Positions 1 to 10,556 of a stretch of DNA of 64,000 nt are shown here, piece after piece. How positions within the stretch are numbered: the first letter of the stretch is position 1; the number at the start of each line of letters is the position of its first letter. This DNA comes from Fomes fomentarius (taxonomy: Eukaryota > Basidiomycota > Agaricomycetes > Polyporales > Polyporaceae). Location of the stretch: positions 912,150 through 976,149 of the forward strand of contig JABYQN010000013.1 of NCBI GenBank assembly GCA_022606135.1, read 5' to 3'. The position numbers were made by a program, and so were the translations under genes. The notes under the pieces are model-generated. The model did no database searches. It had not been told where the DNA came from and saw only the letters and a list, made by a program, of their open reading frames with translations.

Positions 1-16
1 GGTTCAGAGTTCATCA
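1..16 (+). repeat. 3' end of a copia-family LTR cut by the window edge
   Basis: The first 16 bases (GGTTCAGAGTTCATCA) are identical to the terminal 16 bases of the plus-oriented LTR that ends at 43778, and to the reverse complement of the LTR starts at 3425 and 9317. The terminal CA fits an LTR end. It is either a solo LTR or the 3' LTR of a further element lying left of the window. The sequence beyond base 16 matches none of the other LTR flanks. Confidence 0.8.
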
Positions 17-286
17 CACTCTCCCAGAATCATGTCCCACTTGGAGAACAGGATGATCAGTTCAAGGGTTGACTGCTGTCTGCAGTAACTGCATGGGATG
101 ATCCGGTGGGCTGCTTCTGTACAGCCTACAGGCATCGCAACTTACATCTATATCATGACAGAATGCGTCACACTAGCTATGATTATGGTCACCTCGGATC
201 TACCGCAAAACGATACCATCGCCCTCCTTGGCCAGGTTGTCGTAGTACACAGACATACATCAAGCGGAGATGAAGACGCAATGTGA

Positions 287-634
287 GTTGCCCCCACGCC
301 ACCCACACCGACATCTTCTGTTGCAACTTTCCTCGCACAATGTGTCATCTACCCATTCACCCCAGCACTTCAGTGCACTGCACTCTGGAAACACATTCCA
401 GACGAGACAGACCTCACATTCATCCTTGACAGATGGCTCGTACAGCAAGCCGACAACTCCGTCAACACCCTCCTCTCTGACTCCTCCATCTTGACCTCTG
501 ACAGCCCATCGTGCACAGACCCTCCACTCAACAACATCCTTTTATTCCTCCCCCTCAACCGGTGCGATAACACATCCTTCCTCGTGCTCCTTGCACAGCT
601 ACCCTCGCACCCAACGCACACTGTGCACGATTAG
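287..634 (+). CDS. unidentified coding-like exon (no start codon in frame)
   Basis: An open frame of about 115 codons runs from just after a TGA at 284-286 to a TAG at 632-634. It has no ATG of its own, so it would have to be an internal or last exon. The translation has ordinary protein composition (stretches such as ALWKHIPDETDL and FILDRWLVQQ, mixed helix-forming and charged residues), unlike the low-complexity shadow frames around it. I do not recognise the family. No splice junction to an upstream exon can be fixed; the frame before 284 is only weakly coding-like. It could be the last exon of a gene that begins left of the LTR remnant, or chance. Confidence 0.25.
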   Translation, partial: VAPTPPTPTSSVATFLAQCVIYPFTPALQCTALWKHIPDETDLTFILDRWLVQQADNSVNTLLSDSSILTSDSPSCTDPPLNNILLFLPLNRCDNTSFLVLLAQLPSHPTHTVHD

Positions 635-1079
635 CCCGTGCTCGCGAATGTGCGCGATCTTGAGCTGCTGTACAGTCTGCTCATGCTGCAGCAGCAAAGA
701 TGGAAGGGAAGGACAGGGGGTGGGATTGGAGTCAGAAGAGGAAGAGGAAGAGGAAGCTAGCACATGAGCAGACGGGAGTGGTGGTTAAATGGTATCAGGT
801 TGAGGCACCCGTGTTGTAGCTTCAAGTACATAGTGGACTGTTACTAGCATGGAGCTCACTTCCATGTAATGCTGACACTCATCTTCAATCTCTGTTTCAT
901 AGTCAACATTTTATGTGGGGATACATCTATGTTTTGGAAACATGATACATGAGTGGGTGGTAGTAGGTGAAGTAAATACGTAGCTGTGATGGAGCTCAGA
1001 CCAAGACTCAAGAAATCAAGCTCAAGAACAGTGTGCGAGTAGATGCCTGCTTTGCAGGTATCTGCATCTATGGAGAGAG
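635..1079. other. no gene seen
   Basis: Intergenic sequence. It contains a purine-rich GA stretch near 730-760 and, from about 1000 onward, sequence beginning to resemble the downstream flank of the DUF6533 repeat. I see no coding frame, RNA gene or transposon end that I can support. Confidence 0.4.
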
Positions 1080-1433
1080 GAGAATCATATGCAGCTATGG
1101 AGAACCATCGGATTCAACCACTGTGGTGTTGACCCTCTCCATCTCCATCTCCATTACTCCATCACTTCCCTGCAGCACACTCTGAACTCTGGATGTCTCC
1201 CCTGGTGCCGGCAACGATGAGCCCAATGATCCTATGACCCGACCGAAGTTCAGATTTGACATTGATGATACTTGAGAGTGCTGATGTGTTGCAGCATGGT
1301 TGGCTTCCTGTAGGTCTATGAAGAACCTAGATACAAGAATTGCAGTGAGGCTAGCAGATGAGACTGATCAGAATCCCTGATGCACCACAGATGATGAGGG
1401 TACATGCGGTTCTGAGAAGATGACAATAATACT

Positions 1434-2845
1434 CACTACGCACCTCAGAGGTCGTAAAAGGTCATATATAATGTCAGTCTTTTGCCACTTTACGACCCAA
1501 AGTCAGGGTTTGTTGGGCAGTAGTGATTTGATCGTATATTTGGAGAGCTCCGCAAACCCGACTTATTGTGCACATAAGTACAATCAGTATAGGCTCTACA
1601 GCTGGTTGCTGTTTGTGGCTGTTTGTATGCAGGTGCTTCTCACATGCAGACCCTCGGCGCTTTGAACTTATTTCATTTTTCATCCACTCTTGAGTCTCCT
1701 GTCTGGGTGCAGCTTGCTTGATTCTCATGTGCTCTGTGCTCTCACTATGACTGTGTCTGTCTATCCGGTTCTGGTTATACTCATCGTGATCTAGTCTCTA
1801 GTGAATCTGCTTGGCTAGGATCTGCTGCCACATTATGGTCCTCCGTTGCTCTGTCACTCCGTGCACTGTTACCTGGGGTCTCTTCGTGGATTCATTCAGG
1901 TATGTCATATCTTTTTGTGTCTATGGTCCCCTGCCTCAAGGTGTGTGGTTCCTATAGCCTTACCTTGTTTGTCAGCCGGCTCCCATCTCACATGGTACTC
2001 CGATCCTGCCTGGCCGTCTTTGTCTTATCCAGGTCATAGTCATCACCCCCAGGGTTTCTCACAATCCACTTCCTTGTTGCAAATGTATGTTGCAAATGTA
2101 TCTAGTGGGCAGAGGACTGACAGGAGCACTGAACAGCTCCATAGCCCCAATTCACCCCCACCCCACCCTGCCCCGCCCCGCCCTGTCGCTCTTCTTTGAG
2201 AGTGCCCCCCTGGTGTGTGTGATTGCTTGCATCACACCGCCGCTCTCAAAGAAGAGCCACTGGATGTTTGTGGTGCATCTGGATCTCTGCCATGTTGTCA
2301 TGACTCGTGTCCGTGGTAGGCAAGTGTCCTTCTTGGGGAAGGCGCTAAGGAGGGAGGGCTGCAAGAGCCGTCAATCCATGTAAGTGCTTTCGCCACCTGC
2401 ACTGGCCTCCTTCAAGCCATTCAGCAGTCAGGCAAGACCCCGCAAGTGCCACCGACCCCGGCCTACTGCCACCTAACAAAATTGTAGTCCTAATGTATAT
2501 ACTGCCCTGTATGCTACGACACTCAATATATATTCATGCTATGCATCTTAGGTGCCTCCTTGAGGGCATCGTTACCGGTGTGGCTGCATGCAGTGGAGCA
2601 ATGCATTCAAGGGATCGCATGCTGGAGGAAACCTGACACTCACTGAGAACAAGTGGGGAAATATACATCTTACGGGCGCTATGGAAAGGCGCGAAAGGGA
2701 AATTTCTATGTCAAAAATCCGGTACAGAACTTCAACCTTACATCGGGTATTTTACGCGGCGCTAAAGCCCCCCAAACCGTCAATTCTGACACTTCTCATG
2801 GTAAAACTGGCATGTCATTTTTTGCGACTATCTGGGCGCGCAGTG
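1434..2845. mobile_element. CACTA (EnSpm-like) DNA transposon, non-autonomous, 1412 bp
   Basis: The left end reads CACTACGCACCTC and the right end, reverse-complemented, reads CACTGCGCGCCCAG. The two ends form an imperfect terminal inverted repeat, with the CACT start and CG-rich follow-up typical of this superfamily. ACT is present on both sides (1431-1433 and 2846-2848), which is the expected 3-bp target duplication. Comparison with the DUF6533 copies that lack it shows an exact empty site: flanking homology stops at 1433 and resumes at 2846. Further inside, both ends carry related subterminal motifs (ATGTCAGT... and ATGCCAGT...). No transposase frame is visible, so it would need help in trans. 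Confidence 0.8.
2188..2257. repeat. 15-bp perfect hairpin inside the CACTA element
   Basis: GCTCTTCTTTGAGAG at 2188-2202 is the exact reverse complement of 2243-2257. The 40-base loop itself holds a shorter complementary pair (GGTGTG... and ...CACACC). It follows a run of CCCCACC and CCCCGCC repeats. Confidence 0.75.
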
Positions 2846-3424
2846 ACTGCCAGGATTGTTTTCATGAACATTGATAATCTGTGGTGTAACTCCAAGTGGG
2901 TGCCAGAACTTGGAGCCATGCAAAATTAAAACTTACCGAGGACAAGGTGAAGCTGAGGTGGAGAATATTGAGTGTCACAAGGGTGCTACCAGTCCAGCAG
3001 ACACTTTGTCAACTTCACTCCAACTTGGACCATCCATCACTAATATGGTTGACACATACCCAAAATACAGTGTACCTGGAAATCTAGTGATCAATAATGA
3101 CCTAGATGAACAAGGATTTGAACAGTGGTTCAGTAGTCACCATTTCTGAACAAGATGTTTGAGAGGGAAGCTCCCTGGCCAAGGACCTTGATAGCTCTGC
3201 TTGTCTTATATGTTGCTTTCCATGTGATACACATGACAAGCAGATCTGATATAGTGAGGCAAACCCTAGAAGTAATAGTAACTACAAATGATTGTCAGTA
3301 TCAATCGGAATGACAGAGGTAAGGAAGGAACTACAACTAGTGCAAATGCATGTGAGCAATGGTAGTCCTGAAGATGAAGCATGCACTAGACTTACTGATT
3401 TAATAGAGCTACAGACAAAGAATC

Positions 3425-3978
3425 TGATGAACTCTGAACCTGTAAGGCGAGGAGTGACTGTAAGTCACAACAGAGAGAGATCTTCAGTCAGTGAGCGAAC
3501 GACTATATTGCATAGTGAAGTACCTGTAAGTCACAACAAAGAGAGACTACAAGTACTAAGTCAGTAAGAAGTAGTAGAGCATATGTATGTAAGGGACTTA
3601 CTCTTCAGTCAGTGAGCAAACAACTGAAGAGCAGAGGCAAAGAAGGGACTGCTTTTATACATGAGGGATGAGTCCATGAGTCAGCGAATGAAGCAGTCAC
3701 ATGTAGCCATAAGACGATGAGTCAGAGTCCGTATCAGCGTATGAGTCAGATACAGTCATAGCATGAGTCAGACATAAGGTCTAGAAGAGTCCGGTGCAGT
3801 GTAGAACACACTGGTACGCACAGGAATGCACAGTAACCATATAGTCATGGGAAAGTACAGTAGGAGAACAAAGAAAACCATAAATGGTAAGTAGGAACAC
3901 AGCCTATCTAATCATATGACCATAAACAAGTGTACACAACTCTGGTCCGAGCACAGCCGGTAGTCCGGAAGTTCAACA
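3425..3978 (-). repeat. 3' LTR of copia-1
   Basis: A 554-bp direct repeat of 9317-9871. Read in element orientation it begins TGTTGAAC and ends GTTCATCA, giving the canonical TG...CA ends. Internal short repeats (the TCAGTCAGTGAGC motif and the AAGTCACAACAAAGAGAGA motif, each twice or more) are the substrate for the 71-bp deletion seen in one LTR of copia-2. The purine-rich stretch gaacgagtgggag immediately inside (3979-3991, minus strand) is the probable polypurine tract. Confidence 0.92.
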
Positions 3979-3989
3979 CTCCCACTCGT

Positions 3990-4981
3990 TCAAGATGCAA
4001 TGGAAACAAGGCCGATCTCATCAACGAACTTTGCCAAAATGGAATAAGGCACGTTCTTTGTGAGAGAATCAGCCAACTGATCTGCAGTCGCAACATAGAA
4101 GATCTTGACAGAGCCAGACTCCACTTGTTCACGAATGAAGTGGTAGCAAATCTCTATGTGCTTGGTACGCCGGTCGACTACTGGATTGACTGACAGGAAA
4201 ATCGAACCCTGGTTGTCTAAACACATGGGTGTCGGCCTGGTCAAGTCATCACCAAGTTCATCGCCAAACGTCCTCAGCCAGATCAACTGACGACAGGTAT
4301 CAGAGGCCGCTTTATATTCCGCCTCAGTAGAGGAAAGCGAAATGGTAGGCTGACGCCTCGAAGCCCACGATATAGCACCACCTGCCATCAAGAAGACGAA
4401 GCCAGAGGTAGAATGCCGATCATCACGGTCTTTGGCCCAATCTGAATCTGAATAGGAAATCAGACCGTCATTAGACGCTCCCTTGTAGCGCAAGCGATAC
4501 GCCTTTGTCCCTTGAAGGTAACGCAGGACATACTTCGCATAACTCATGTGCGCCTCAGAGGGATTGGCATTGTACTTTGATAACCGTGTGACAGCGAAGG
4601 AGATATCAGGACGCATTCCGAGCATGGCGTACAAAAGACTGCCAATGAGACTCTGGTAGCGTTGCCTGAACTGATCGGAAGCTGGTTCGTCGGCACTTGC
4701 CAATACAGCACCAGCAGGAAGGGGTGTACGTGAGGGTTTACAGTCAGCCATCTGAAAGCGCTCGAGAACAGACTGGATGTACTCTTCCTGGTCGATGTCA
4801 ATCATACGAGTAGATCGATCACGAGTGATACGAAGTCCAAGGAAGCGCTGTACAGATCCCAAGTCCGTCATCTTGTACTGCTTAGAAAGCGAACGCTTGA
4901 CTTGTTTGATGTGACTAGACTGATCGCCCATCAGAAGTAAATCATCGACATAAAGAATGACAATCGTGACGTGATCCCCCC
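3990..4981 (-). CDS. copia-1 pol, 3' part: reverse transcriptase C-end and RNase H
   Basis: This frame carries the C-terminal part of the reverse transcriptase and the RNase H domain. Read from the G-run at 4976-4981 it begins with the RT active-site motif YVDD, then the copia signature DLGSVQRFLGLRI, YLQGTKAYRLRY, the RNase H start SDSDWAKDRDDRHSTSG, the acidic SSTEAEYKA and CLDNQG. It ends 12 bp before the LTR, the normal place for copia pol to end. It lies in the -1 frame relative to the preceding segment, so the RT is split exactly in front of YVDD. It needs either one extra G or a -1 ribosomal shift to be joined. The first in-frame ATG (4931) lies after YVDD and would give a non-functional fragment. 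Confidence 0.88.
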
Positions 4982-6501
4982 TTGTCGCCGATATATGTAG
5001 ATCCCAGCATCAGAATATGTCCGTGTAAATCCCAGATCTAGAAGCGATTGATGGATTTTCGCATTCCACTGACGCGACACCTGCTTAAGACCATAGATAG
5101 CCTTTTTGAGTAGACAGACGTGATCTTCCTTCCCAGGAACGACCCAGCCTTCCGGCTGTTCCATATAGATCTCCTCATCTAGATCACCATTCAGGAACAC
5201 AGTCTTGACATCCATTGACTCGATGTCCCAGTCCTCAAGCGCTGCATGTGCAAGTAGATACCGGATAGACTCAAACCGTGCCACTGGAGAGAATGTCTCA
5301 TGGTAATCCTCTCCCCACACCTGAGTGAAACCCTTTGCAACCAGACGAGCCTTGTACCGCCCATCATGTTTGATGTCATAGACCCAGCGGTTAGAGACAA
5401 CATGCCGGCCCTTGGGACGAGGAACGAGAACCCAAGTCTTATTCTCCATAAGCGACTCAAACTCCGACTTCTCAGCTTCGCGCCATTTCCCAGCATCAGG
5501 TGAGCGCATGGCTTCCTTGTGTGACTGAGGTAAGCCAGCTTTATACTGAGCAGCAGCTAGAAAAGCGAGTATCGTCTCCGCTTCACGCAGATTGCCATCC
5601 TTGTCGATCTGATTATCAGTACGTGCAGGATCGTCATACACGTTGTTATCAGTCCTGTCCTTGTGGGGAATACCAGCTTTTCCGCGATGAGGATGGTCAC
5701 GAGCAATGCTTGGTTCATTAGCTCCCACTGGAGGGTGACGACCACGTTTGTGAGGAGGACGAGGAGGAATGACAGGAGGTGGCGTAGGAGGACGTTGTGG
5801 AGGAGGAGGAGGAGGCTCAGCAGGAGCTTCTGCAGGAGGAGCGGGATCAGCATCTGCTGGAGGGTCAGGTTGTGGTGGTTCGAAGAGGTTGGGAGGAATG
5901 AAAGGAATTGCATCATTGGGATCGACCGAATCAGAGTCATCGTTCGAGGAATCATCCGATTGATCATCTGAGAACGGACTGTCATCCAGGGTAGAAGGAC
6001 GGTTGCCAGGTAAGTTATGAGCAGGGAAAGACTCTTTGTCAAATGTTGCATCGCAGGACACGACGATAGAGCGGTTGGCTGGATTCCAAAACCTATACCC
6101 CTTGGAACCAGACTCATACCCAACAAAGATCATCTTGACAGCCTTCTTGTCAAGTTTCCCTTCGTGCTTTGCCTTCTGCACGTGGACAAAAGCTTTGCAC
6201 CCAAGCACTCTGAAGTAAGAGATGTCCGGAATGGTACCATCCCAAACAGTGATGGGGCACGACCACTTGTGCCATTGCATAGGTTGACGATTGTAGATAT
6301 GAACGGCTGCGTCAAGAGCGAGTTGCCAGAAACCATGACTAAGGCCTGCTTGGTGGAGCATAGACAGAGCCTTTTCAGTGATAGTGCGGTTCCAGTGTTC
6401 AGCACGTCCATTCTGTTGAGGCGAACCCGGTAGAGTCTTCTGGTGCTCAATACCATGCAAACGAAGAAGTGTAGAGAACTCGTCTGAAGTGTATTCCCCC
6501 C
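4976..6501 (-). CDS. copia-1 pol, middle part: integrase C-half and reverse transcriptase
   Basis: Begins in the G-run of the integrase core, right after SDRGG, and carries the integrase catalytic Glu in PQQNGRAEHWNRTI. The integrase C-terminal region follows (GCKAFVHVQKAK, FVGYESGSKGYRFWNP), then a long acidic and proline-rich linker, and the RT start (WVLVPRPKGRHVVSNRWVYD, KARLVAKGFTQVWGEDYHETFSPVA, SMDVKTVFLNGDLDEEIYMEQPEG, LKKAIYGLKQVSRQWN). It ends at a second run of six Gs. Both ends of this piece are therefore homopolymer frame breaks. The residues are those expected of an active element; the DVKT Asp of the RT is intact. Confidence 0.88.
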
Positions 6502-8265
6502 TCGATCTGAGCGGATTGATTTGATCTTCTTGCCGGTCTGGTTCTCAGCCCACGCCTTATAGTCTTTGAACACTTGGATCACGTCAGACTTGTGTTTAAG
6601 GAAGTAAGCACGAGCTAGACCAGAGGAGTCATCAATGAAACCAGCAAAGTATTTCCAACCTCTGATAGCCTGAGTGCGCATTGGTCTGTCGAGGTCCGTA
6701 TGGACTCGCTCGAGAACTTCAGTAGCGCGCTTCTCAGAAGGTGGAAAGGGGTTACGAGTGGATTTGCCAAAAGCGCATCCATCACACGGTTCTTCGTCTG
6801 CAGGATCAACAGCATCAACCCCCTTAGTATGCTTAGGAAGGTTGCGCAGAATGTCCTTGCCTGCATGACCAAAACGACGGTGCCAGGTCTTGAACTTACG
6901 GACATTGAGATGGACGCGCTTGCCGTTGTGGAGCTCAATAATAGTCCAATAACAATTAGACGAAGGGTTGTATCGCGCCTCCAGGATCTTACGACCCTTG
7001 ATATGGATCGTCAAACCATGTTTGACAGCACCATAAGGCAGCTTGTTGAAAATGCACATGCGCCCATCCCCTTGAAAGAGGGAGTAACCATTGCGCTCAA
7101 TGGAGCCAGTTGAGAAGATGTGACCAATGGTGCCTGGTATGTAGTAGACGTGGTTCAGAGTAATTGCTACCTTCTGACCATCTAACCAGGTTTCTCCAGA
7201 CAGAGTTCCTTCCCCAAGTGCCTGAATGATGCTGCTATCACCTTGTCCAGCAGTGTTAAACAGTACAGGCGTATCGAAGGGTTGGTACTCAATGAACTCA
7301 GAGAGATCACCAGTGATGTGTTGAGAGGCTCCAGAGTCCATCAGCCATGCAGTCCAGTTCACACTGTTCGAGACCATAGCCTCATCATAGAAAGAAGCAG
7401 TGATGTTAGACGAACCAGCTACAAGTACAGATGATACAGACTCGGTAGTGATGTGCGCATGATTATGAGAAGTGTCCTTATTCTTCCCCTTGTCCTTATC
7501 CTTGTCTTTGTCCTTCCCTTTACCCTTGCCCTTGCCTTTGGGACGCTTCTCAGGGTACTTCTGATAGCAGTCGGACTTGTGATGAGAGCCACTCCCACAA
7601 TGAGAGCAGGGACCCTTGGGCTTTGGCTTGGTCTGGGAGACCTTGTTCGCAGACTGGCCGTTCTTGCGCATGGACTCCTCAGCCAAGGTCTTCGACTGGA
7701 TGTTGTTGAGAGTGACCTTGTCGAGGTCTGTAGCCGCCATAAGCGCAGAGACCATGGACCAGTACGACTCCGGGATCTTGGACATCAAGAGAAGGGCTTG
7801 CATGTTGTCAGAGAGCGTGACGCTGTTGCTACTGATTTTGCGCAGGCGTGTGATAAGACGCATCATCTGATCCTGAAGGGGCTTCTGTTCGTTCATCCAA
7901 GGCTCAGCAACGAGTGACTCGAACAAACCCCAGACGTGGGCACTGTTAGGCTTGCCAAACTTGTTCTGTAACACTTCCCAGGACTCAGCAGCAGTCATGT
8001 CCCTGGGTTGTCCACCCGAGACAGGAATCTGAGTGTCCAGAACGTAGTGAAAGTTTGGTGTGACACGCATGTACATTATGCCACGAGCTTGCCCATCAAG
8101 TTTGTCCCACTTGTCCTTGGCAGCTTGCTCAGTAGGATGAGTAGCACCTTTGACAACACTCCAACAGTCCATGAAGATGAAATAGCCCTTCATCTTGGCA
8201 GCCCAGTCATTGTACTGATTTGCCGAAGAGAGGACAGGGATAGAGTCGACTTTGATATCTCCCAT
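6496..8265 (-). CDS. copia-1 gag, protease and integrase N-half
   Basis: Starts at ATG 8265 (MGDIKVDSIPVLSS). Residues 1-200 are a copia-type gag region (UBN2-like; NQYNDWAAKMKGYF, EQKPLQDQMMRL). A CCHC zinc knuckle CX2CX4HX4C lies at residues 220-233, followed by an alternating Lys-Gly/Lys-Asp stretch (about 244-264) that could bind nucleic acid. The aspartic protease motif WLMDSGASQH is near residue 310. The integrase zinc region (HRRFGHAGKD ... CDGCAFGK) and the first two catalytic Asp (HTDLDRPM and IRSDRGG) close the segment. Translation leaves the correct frame in a run of six Gs at 6496-6501; copia-2 has seven Gs at this point and stays in frame. Confidence 0.9.
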
Positions 8266-9299
8266 GATGGATAAGAGGTATTGGGGAGAATCGAGATATC
8301 CCTCCTTGAAGTCTAGAGTGAATGTGATAGGTGCGGCAGGGGGCGCAGTGATGATAGGAGGAGGAAGGTAGACTGGAGGAAGAGGACTTGAATCGACAGG
8401 AGGGGAGTTTCCAAAGAGCGATCAGAGATAGAAATTAGGACGGGATGAGGAGGGCTGTGCATGAGTTTCTTCCTGAAGATAAGGAAGAGGAACTCCGTGT
8501 TGTGGGTCGGTGTCCTGCTGCCAAGTTGCTGGATATGCCCAGTGGAAGGTTGGTTCGTACGGAAGAGGGAGTTGATTGTAGCGATTGGGACAGAGCTGTA
8601 TGTCGCACTGGTCCCACTCCTGCTCTCCATCGTCGTAGACGTAGTGATAATGATTGACCTGATTGTCTAGATCGAAGAGATGGGGCTGTTCTGAGCAATC
8701 AAAACTGATGCAGTAGAATGATGCTCTGCAAGTTCAGCGTTGACTTCAGTTTCAGAGTCGGAGCTGAGCTGAGGACTATTGGCAGTAGTAGGCGGCTCCA
8801 GTATGATGGTTCAGAGAAAAACGCGATGATTGACTTGCCACATGCAAGATCTGGTAGAGAGGAACACCTATTGAGGCGAGCCAGAAGGTCAGGAAGCCGA
8901 TATTCCCAACAATCCAGATAGAAGTCGCCAACTGTGCCCAAGAAAAGCTATACGGGTCTAGGTATCAAAAAGAGTATAGTAAGGAGGGTCCGAACAGTTG
9001 TCCTCTGGTCCAAAGGTGATAACCACCCTGGTTACAACAGCTGGCGGGTGCAAGTGCGTGGCCTGGCTGAGGCTACTTGAAAACCCATGTGCCGCGAAAG
9101 CACCAAAGGTTGTACAAAGATACTAGATAGCGACTACTAAAAAGCGCTCAGGGCTGTGTCACGAGCGCAGTAAAGTCCCCCTGGCAGCAGTGTCGGAGGG
9201 CACAGTCAAGAGTTAGGGAAAGTGGAGGAGGGTGCACAGGCAGAGAGTCAACAAACAGAGTTTGCGCGCAGAGTGTCGACAGAGAAGCAACTGATTAGA

Positions 9300-9316
9300 G
9301 CGCAGGGCTCATAACC
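9300..9316 (-). other. primer-binding site complementary to the initiator tRNA-Met anticodon arm
   Basis: The plus strand here reads GCGCAGGGCTCATAACC, which is the anticodon arm of eukaryotic initiator tRNA-Met (CAT anticodon in the middle). The element RNA, being the complement, starts GGTTATGAGCCCTGCGC right after the LTR. It would therefore pair with an internal part of the tRNA, not its CCA end. This is the half-tRNA arrangement known for Drosophila copia and yeast Ty5. The copy in copia-2 (35517-35533) is the same except for one C-to-T change. Confidence 0.85.
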
Positions 9317-9871
9317 TGATGAACTCTGAACCTGTAAGGCAAGGAGCAACTGTAAGTCACAACAAAGAGAGATCTTCAGTCAGTGAGCAAACGACTATAT
9401 TGCATAGTGAAGTACCTGTAAGTCACAACAAAGAGAGACTACAAGTACTAAGTCAGTAAGAAGTAGTAGAGCATATGTATGTAAGGGACTTACTCTTCAG
9501 TCAGTGAGCAAACAACTGAAGAGCAGAGGCAAAGAAGGGACTGCTTTTATACATGAGGGATGAGTCCATGAGTCAGCGAATGAAGCAGTCACATGTAGCC
9601 ATAAGACGATGAGTCAGAGTCCGTATCAGCGTATGAGTCAGATACAGTCATAGCATGAGTCAGACATAAGGTCTAGAAGAGTCCGGTGCAGTGTAGAATG
9701 TACTGGTATGCACAGGAATGCACAGTAAACCATATGGTCATGGGGTAGTACAGTAGGAGAACAAAGAAAACCATAAATGGTAAGTAGGAACACAGCCTAT
9801 CTAATCATATGACCATAAACAAGTGTACACAACTCCGGTCTGAGCACAGCCGGTAGTCTGGAAGTTCAACA
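9317..9871 (-). repeat. 5' LTR of copia-1
   Basis: A 555-bp repeat of 3425-3978 with TG...CA ends in element orientation. It holds the promoter (TATAAAAGCAG on the minus strand) and would drive the genomic RNA toward lower coordinates. The inner boundary directly abuts the primer-binding site. Confidence 0.92.
9545..9551 (-). promoter_or_regulatory. TATA box of the copia LTR promoter
   Basis: TATAAAA on the minus strand within the 5' LTR, followed by GCAGTCCCTTCT. The equivalent site in copia-2 (near 35347 and 43543) reads TATATAAGCAGTCCC. Its conservation in all LTRs and its position upstream of the primer-binding site fit the LTR promoter; the exact transcription start cannot be read. Confidence 0.6.
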
Positions 9872-10556
9872 TCGTACTGTACAAAAATGTCCTGGTTGAT
9901 GTTGTGTATCTCAATGAACAATTTCCTGATCCAGGGCTTCAGCAGAGCAAAGACTTTGTTTGTCACCACTACTTCCAATGGTGCAGGGGCTGGCCCTGCT
10001 TTGAACACACACCAAAAATTTAGTCTTCTTTCATTGTAACCATGAGAGATTCAATGTGTTGACATTCATTGGCCTGCAGTGTCTATCACCACCAGCATGT
10101 CTTCCTTCCTCAGTGTGCACATGGCATGGAGCAGTTGGCCAGCAGCACCTGTATGGAGGCTTAGCTTAGGTACTAGGAGCCTGGGGTGACCTGCTCCATC
10201 AGTGAGGCAACAGCCACCAACAAGCTTGTGCTCAAGTCCAAATGTTGGCTAAGCAGAGGAGTCAATGTGTCCTGCAATAACATAGGCATCACAGTCCACC
10301 TGTACACTAGGCGGTCTGAGACTAAGCCCTCAATCTTTGAAATTCCATTGTCAACAAGGTTGTGTGTGGATATATCTATAGTTGTGTAACACAGTACATC
10401 CGTGCAAGGTGGATGATCATGAATACATAGCAGAGGCAGAGCTGAGAGTCTGAGACCAAAAGTCAAGATATCAAAAATGTTGCATGTGGGTATGCCTGCT
10501 CTGCAGAAACCTGTGTCTATGGGATAGCCTGAGAAGAAAGCTCTATGCACTGGCAT
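9872..10556 (-). CDS. fragment of an unidentified helical protein gene downstream of DUF6533
   Basis: Homologous to 31535-32200 on the plus strand. In that copy, joining two frames across a short candidate intron gives SLLVAVASLMEQVTPGS, then GAASQLLHAMCTLRKEDM and VVIDTAANVHQRIESLMV; a further piece reads AGPAPAPSEVVVMNRVFALL. The same pieces are seen here with some changes (EVVVTNKVFALLKPWIRKLF). The pattern suggests a real helical protein, but I do not recognise it and cannot set exon ends. It is cut at 9871 by the copia LTR. Confidence 0.3.

Larger units (their letters stand above)
1080..3424 (-). pseudogene. DUF6533-type membrane protein gene, relic (copy D)
   Basis: This stretch aligns on the minus strand with the 3' half of the DUF6533 gene copies at 10557-12259 and 29833-31534. 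The last exon, with the Leu-Gln-Glu and Ser-rich C-terminal tail, lies at about 1100-1330. The membrane-helix exons lie at about 2850-3420. The gene is broken twice: a 1412-bp CACTA element sits between the last two parts (1434-2845), and the 5' half is cut off at 3424, where the copia LTR begins. Many C-to-T type changes and stops are present (for example a stretched, altered GTDLIELQTKN-like frame near 3400). The family is expanded in wood-decay basidiomycetes and is predicted to have several membrane helices; its function is unknown. Confidence 0.7.
3425..9871 (-). mobile_element. Ty1/copia LTR retrotransposon, near-complete copy (copia-1)
   Basis: A 6.4-kb element with 554/555-bp LTRs at both ends, a primer-binding site next to the 5' LTR (9300-9316), a leader of about 1 kb, and a gag-protease-integrase-RT-RNase H coding region in the order that defines Ty1/copia. 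The LTRs differ at roughly 14 positions, so the insertion is fairly young. The coding region is intact apart from two single-base deficits, both in C/G runs (6496-6501 and 4976-4981). The flanks (gaatc at 3420-3424; tcgta at 9872-9876) do not form a target duplication, so one side was probably rearranged or lost after insertion. It retains CpG, unlike copia-2 at 35033-43778. Confidence 0.93.

Noticed and set aside
5663..5971. Arg-rich and Gly-rich plus-strand frames
   Set aside because: Antisense of the same copia linker; the composition follows from Pro/Asp codons on the other strand.
5557..6126. Leu-rich 189-codon minus-strand frame
   Set aside because: It is an out-of-frame reading of the copia acidic/proline-rich linker.
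7453..7917. Hydrophobic plus-strand frame resembling a membrane protein
   Set aside because: Antisense of the Lys/Asp/Gly repeat and zinc knuckle of gag; the hydrophobic residues come from the complement of Lys/Asp codons.
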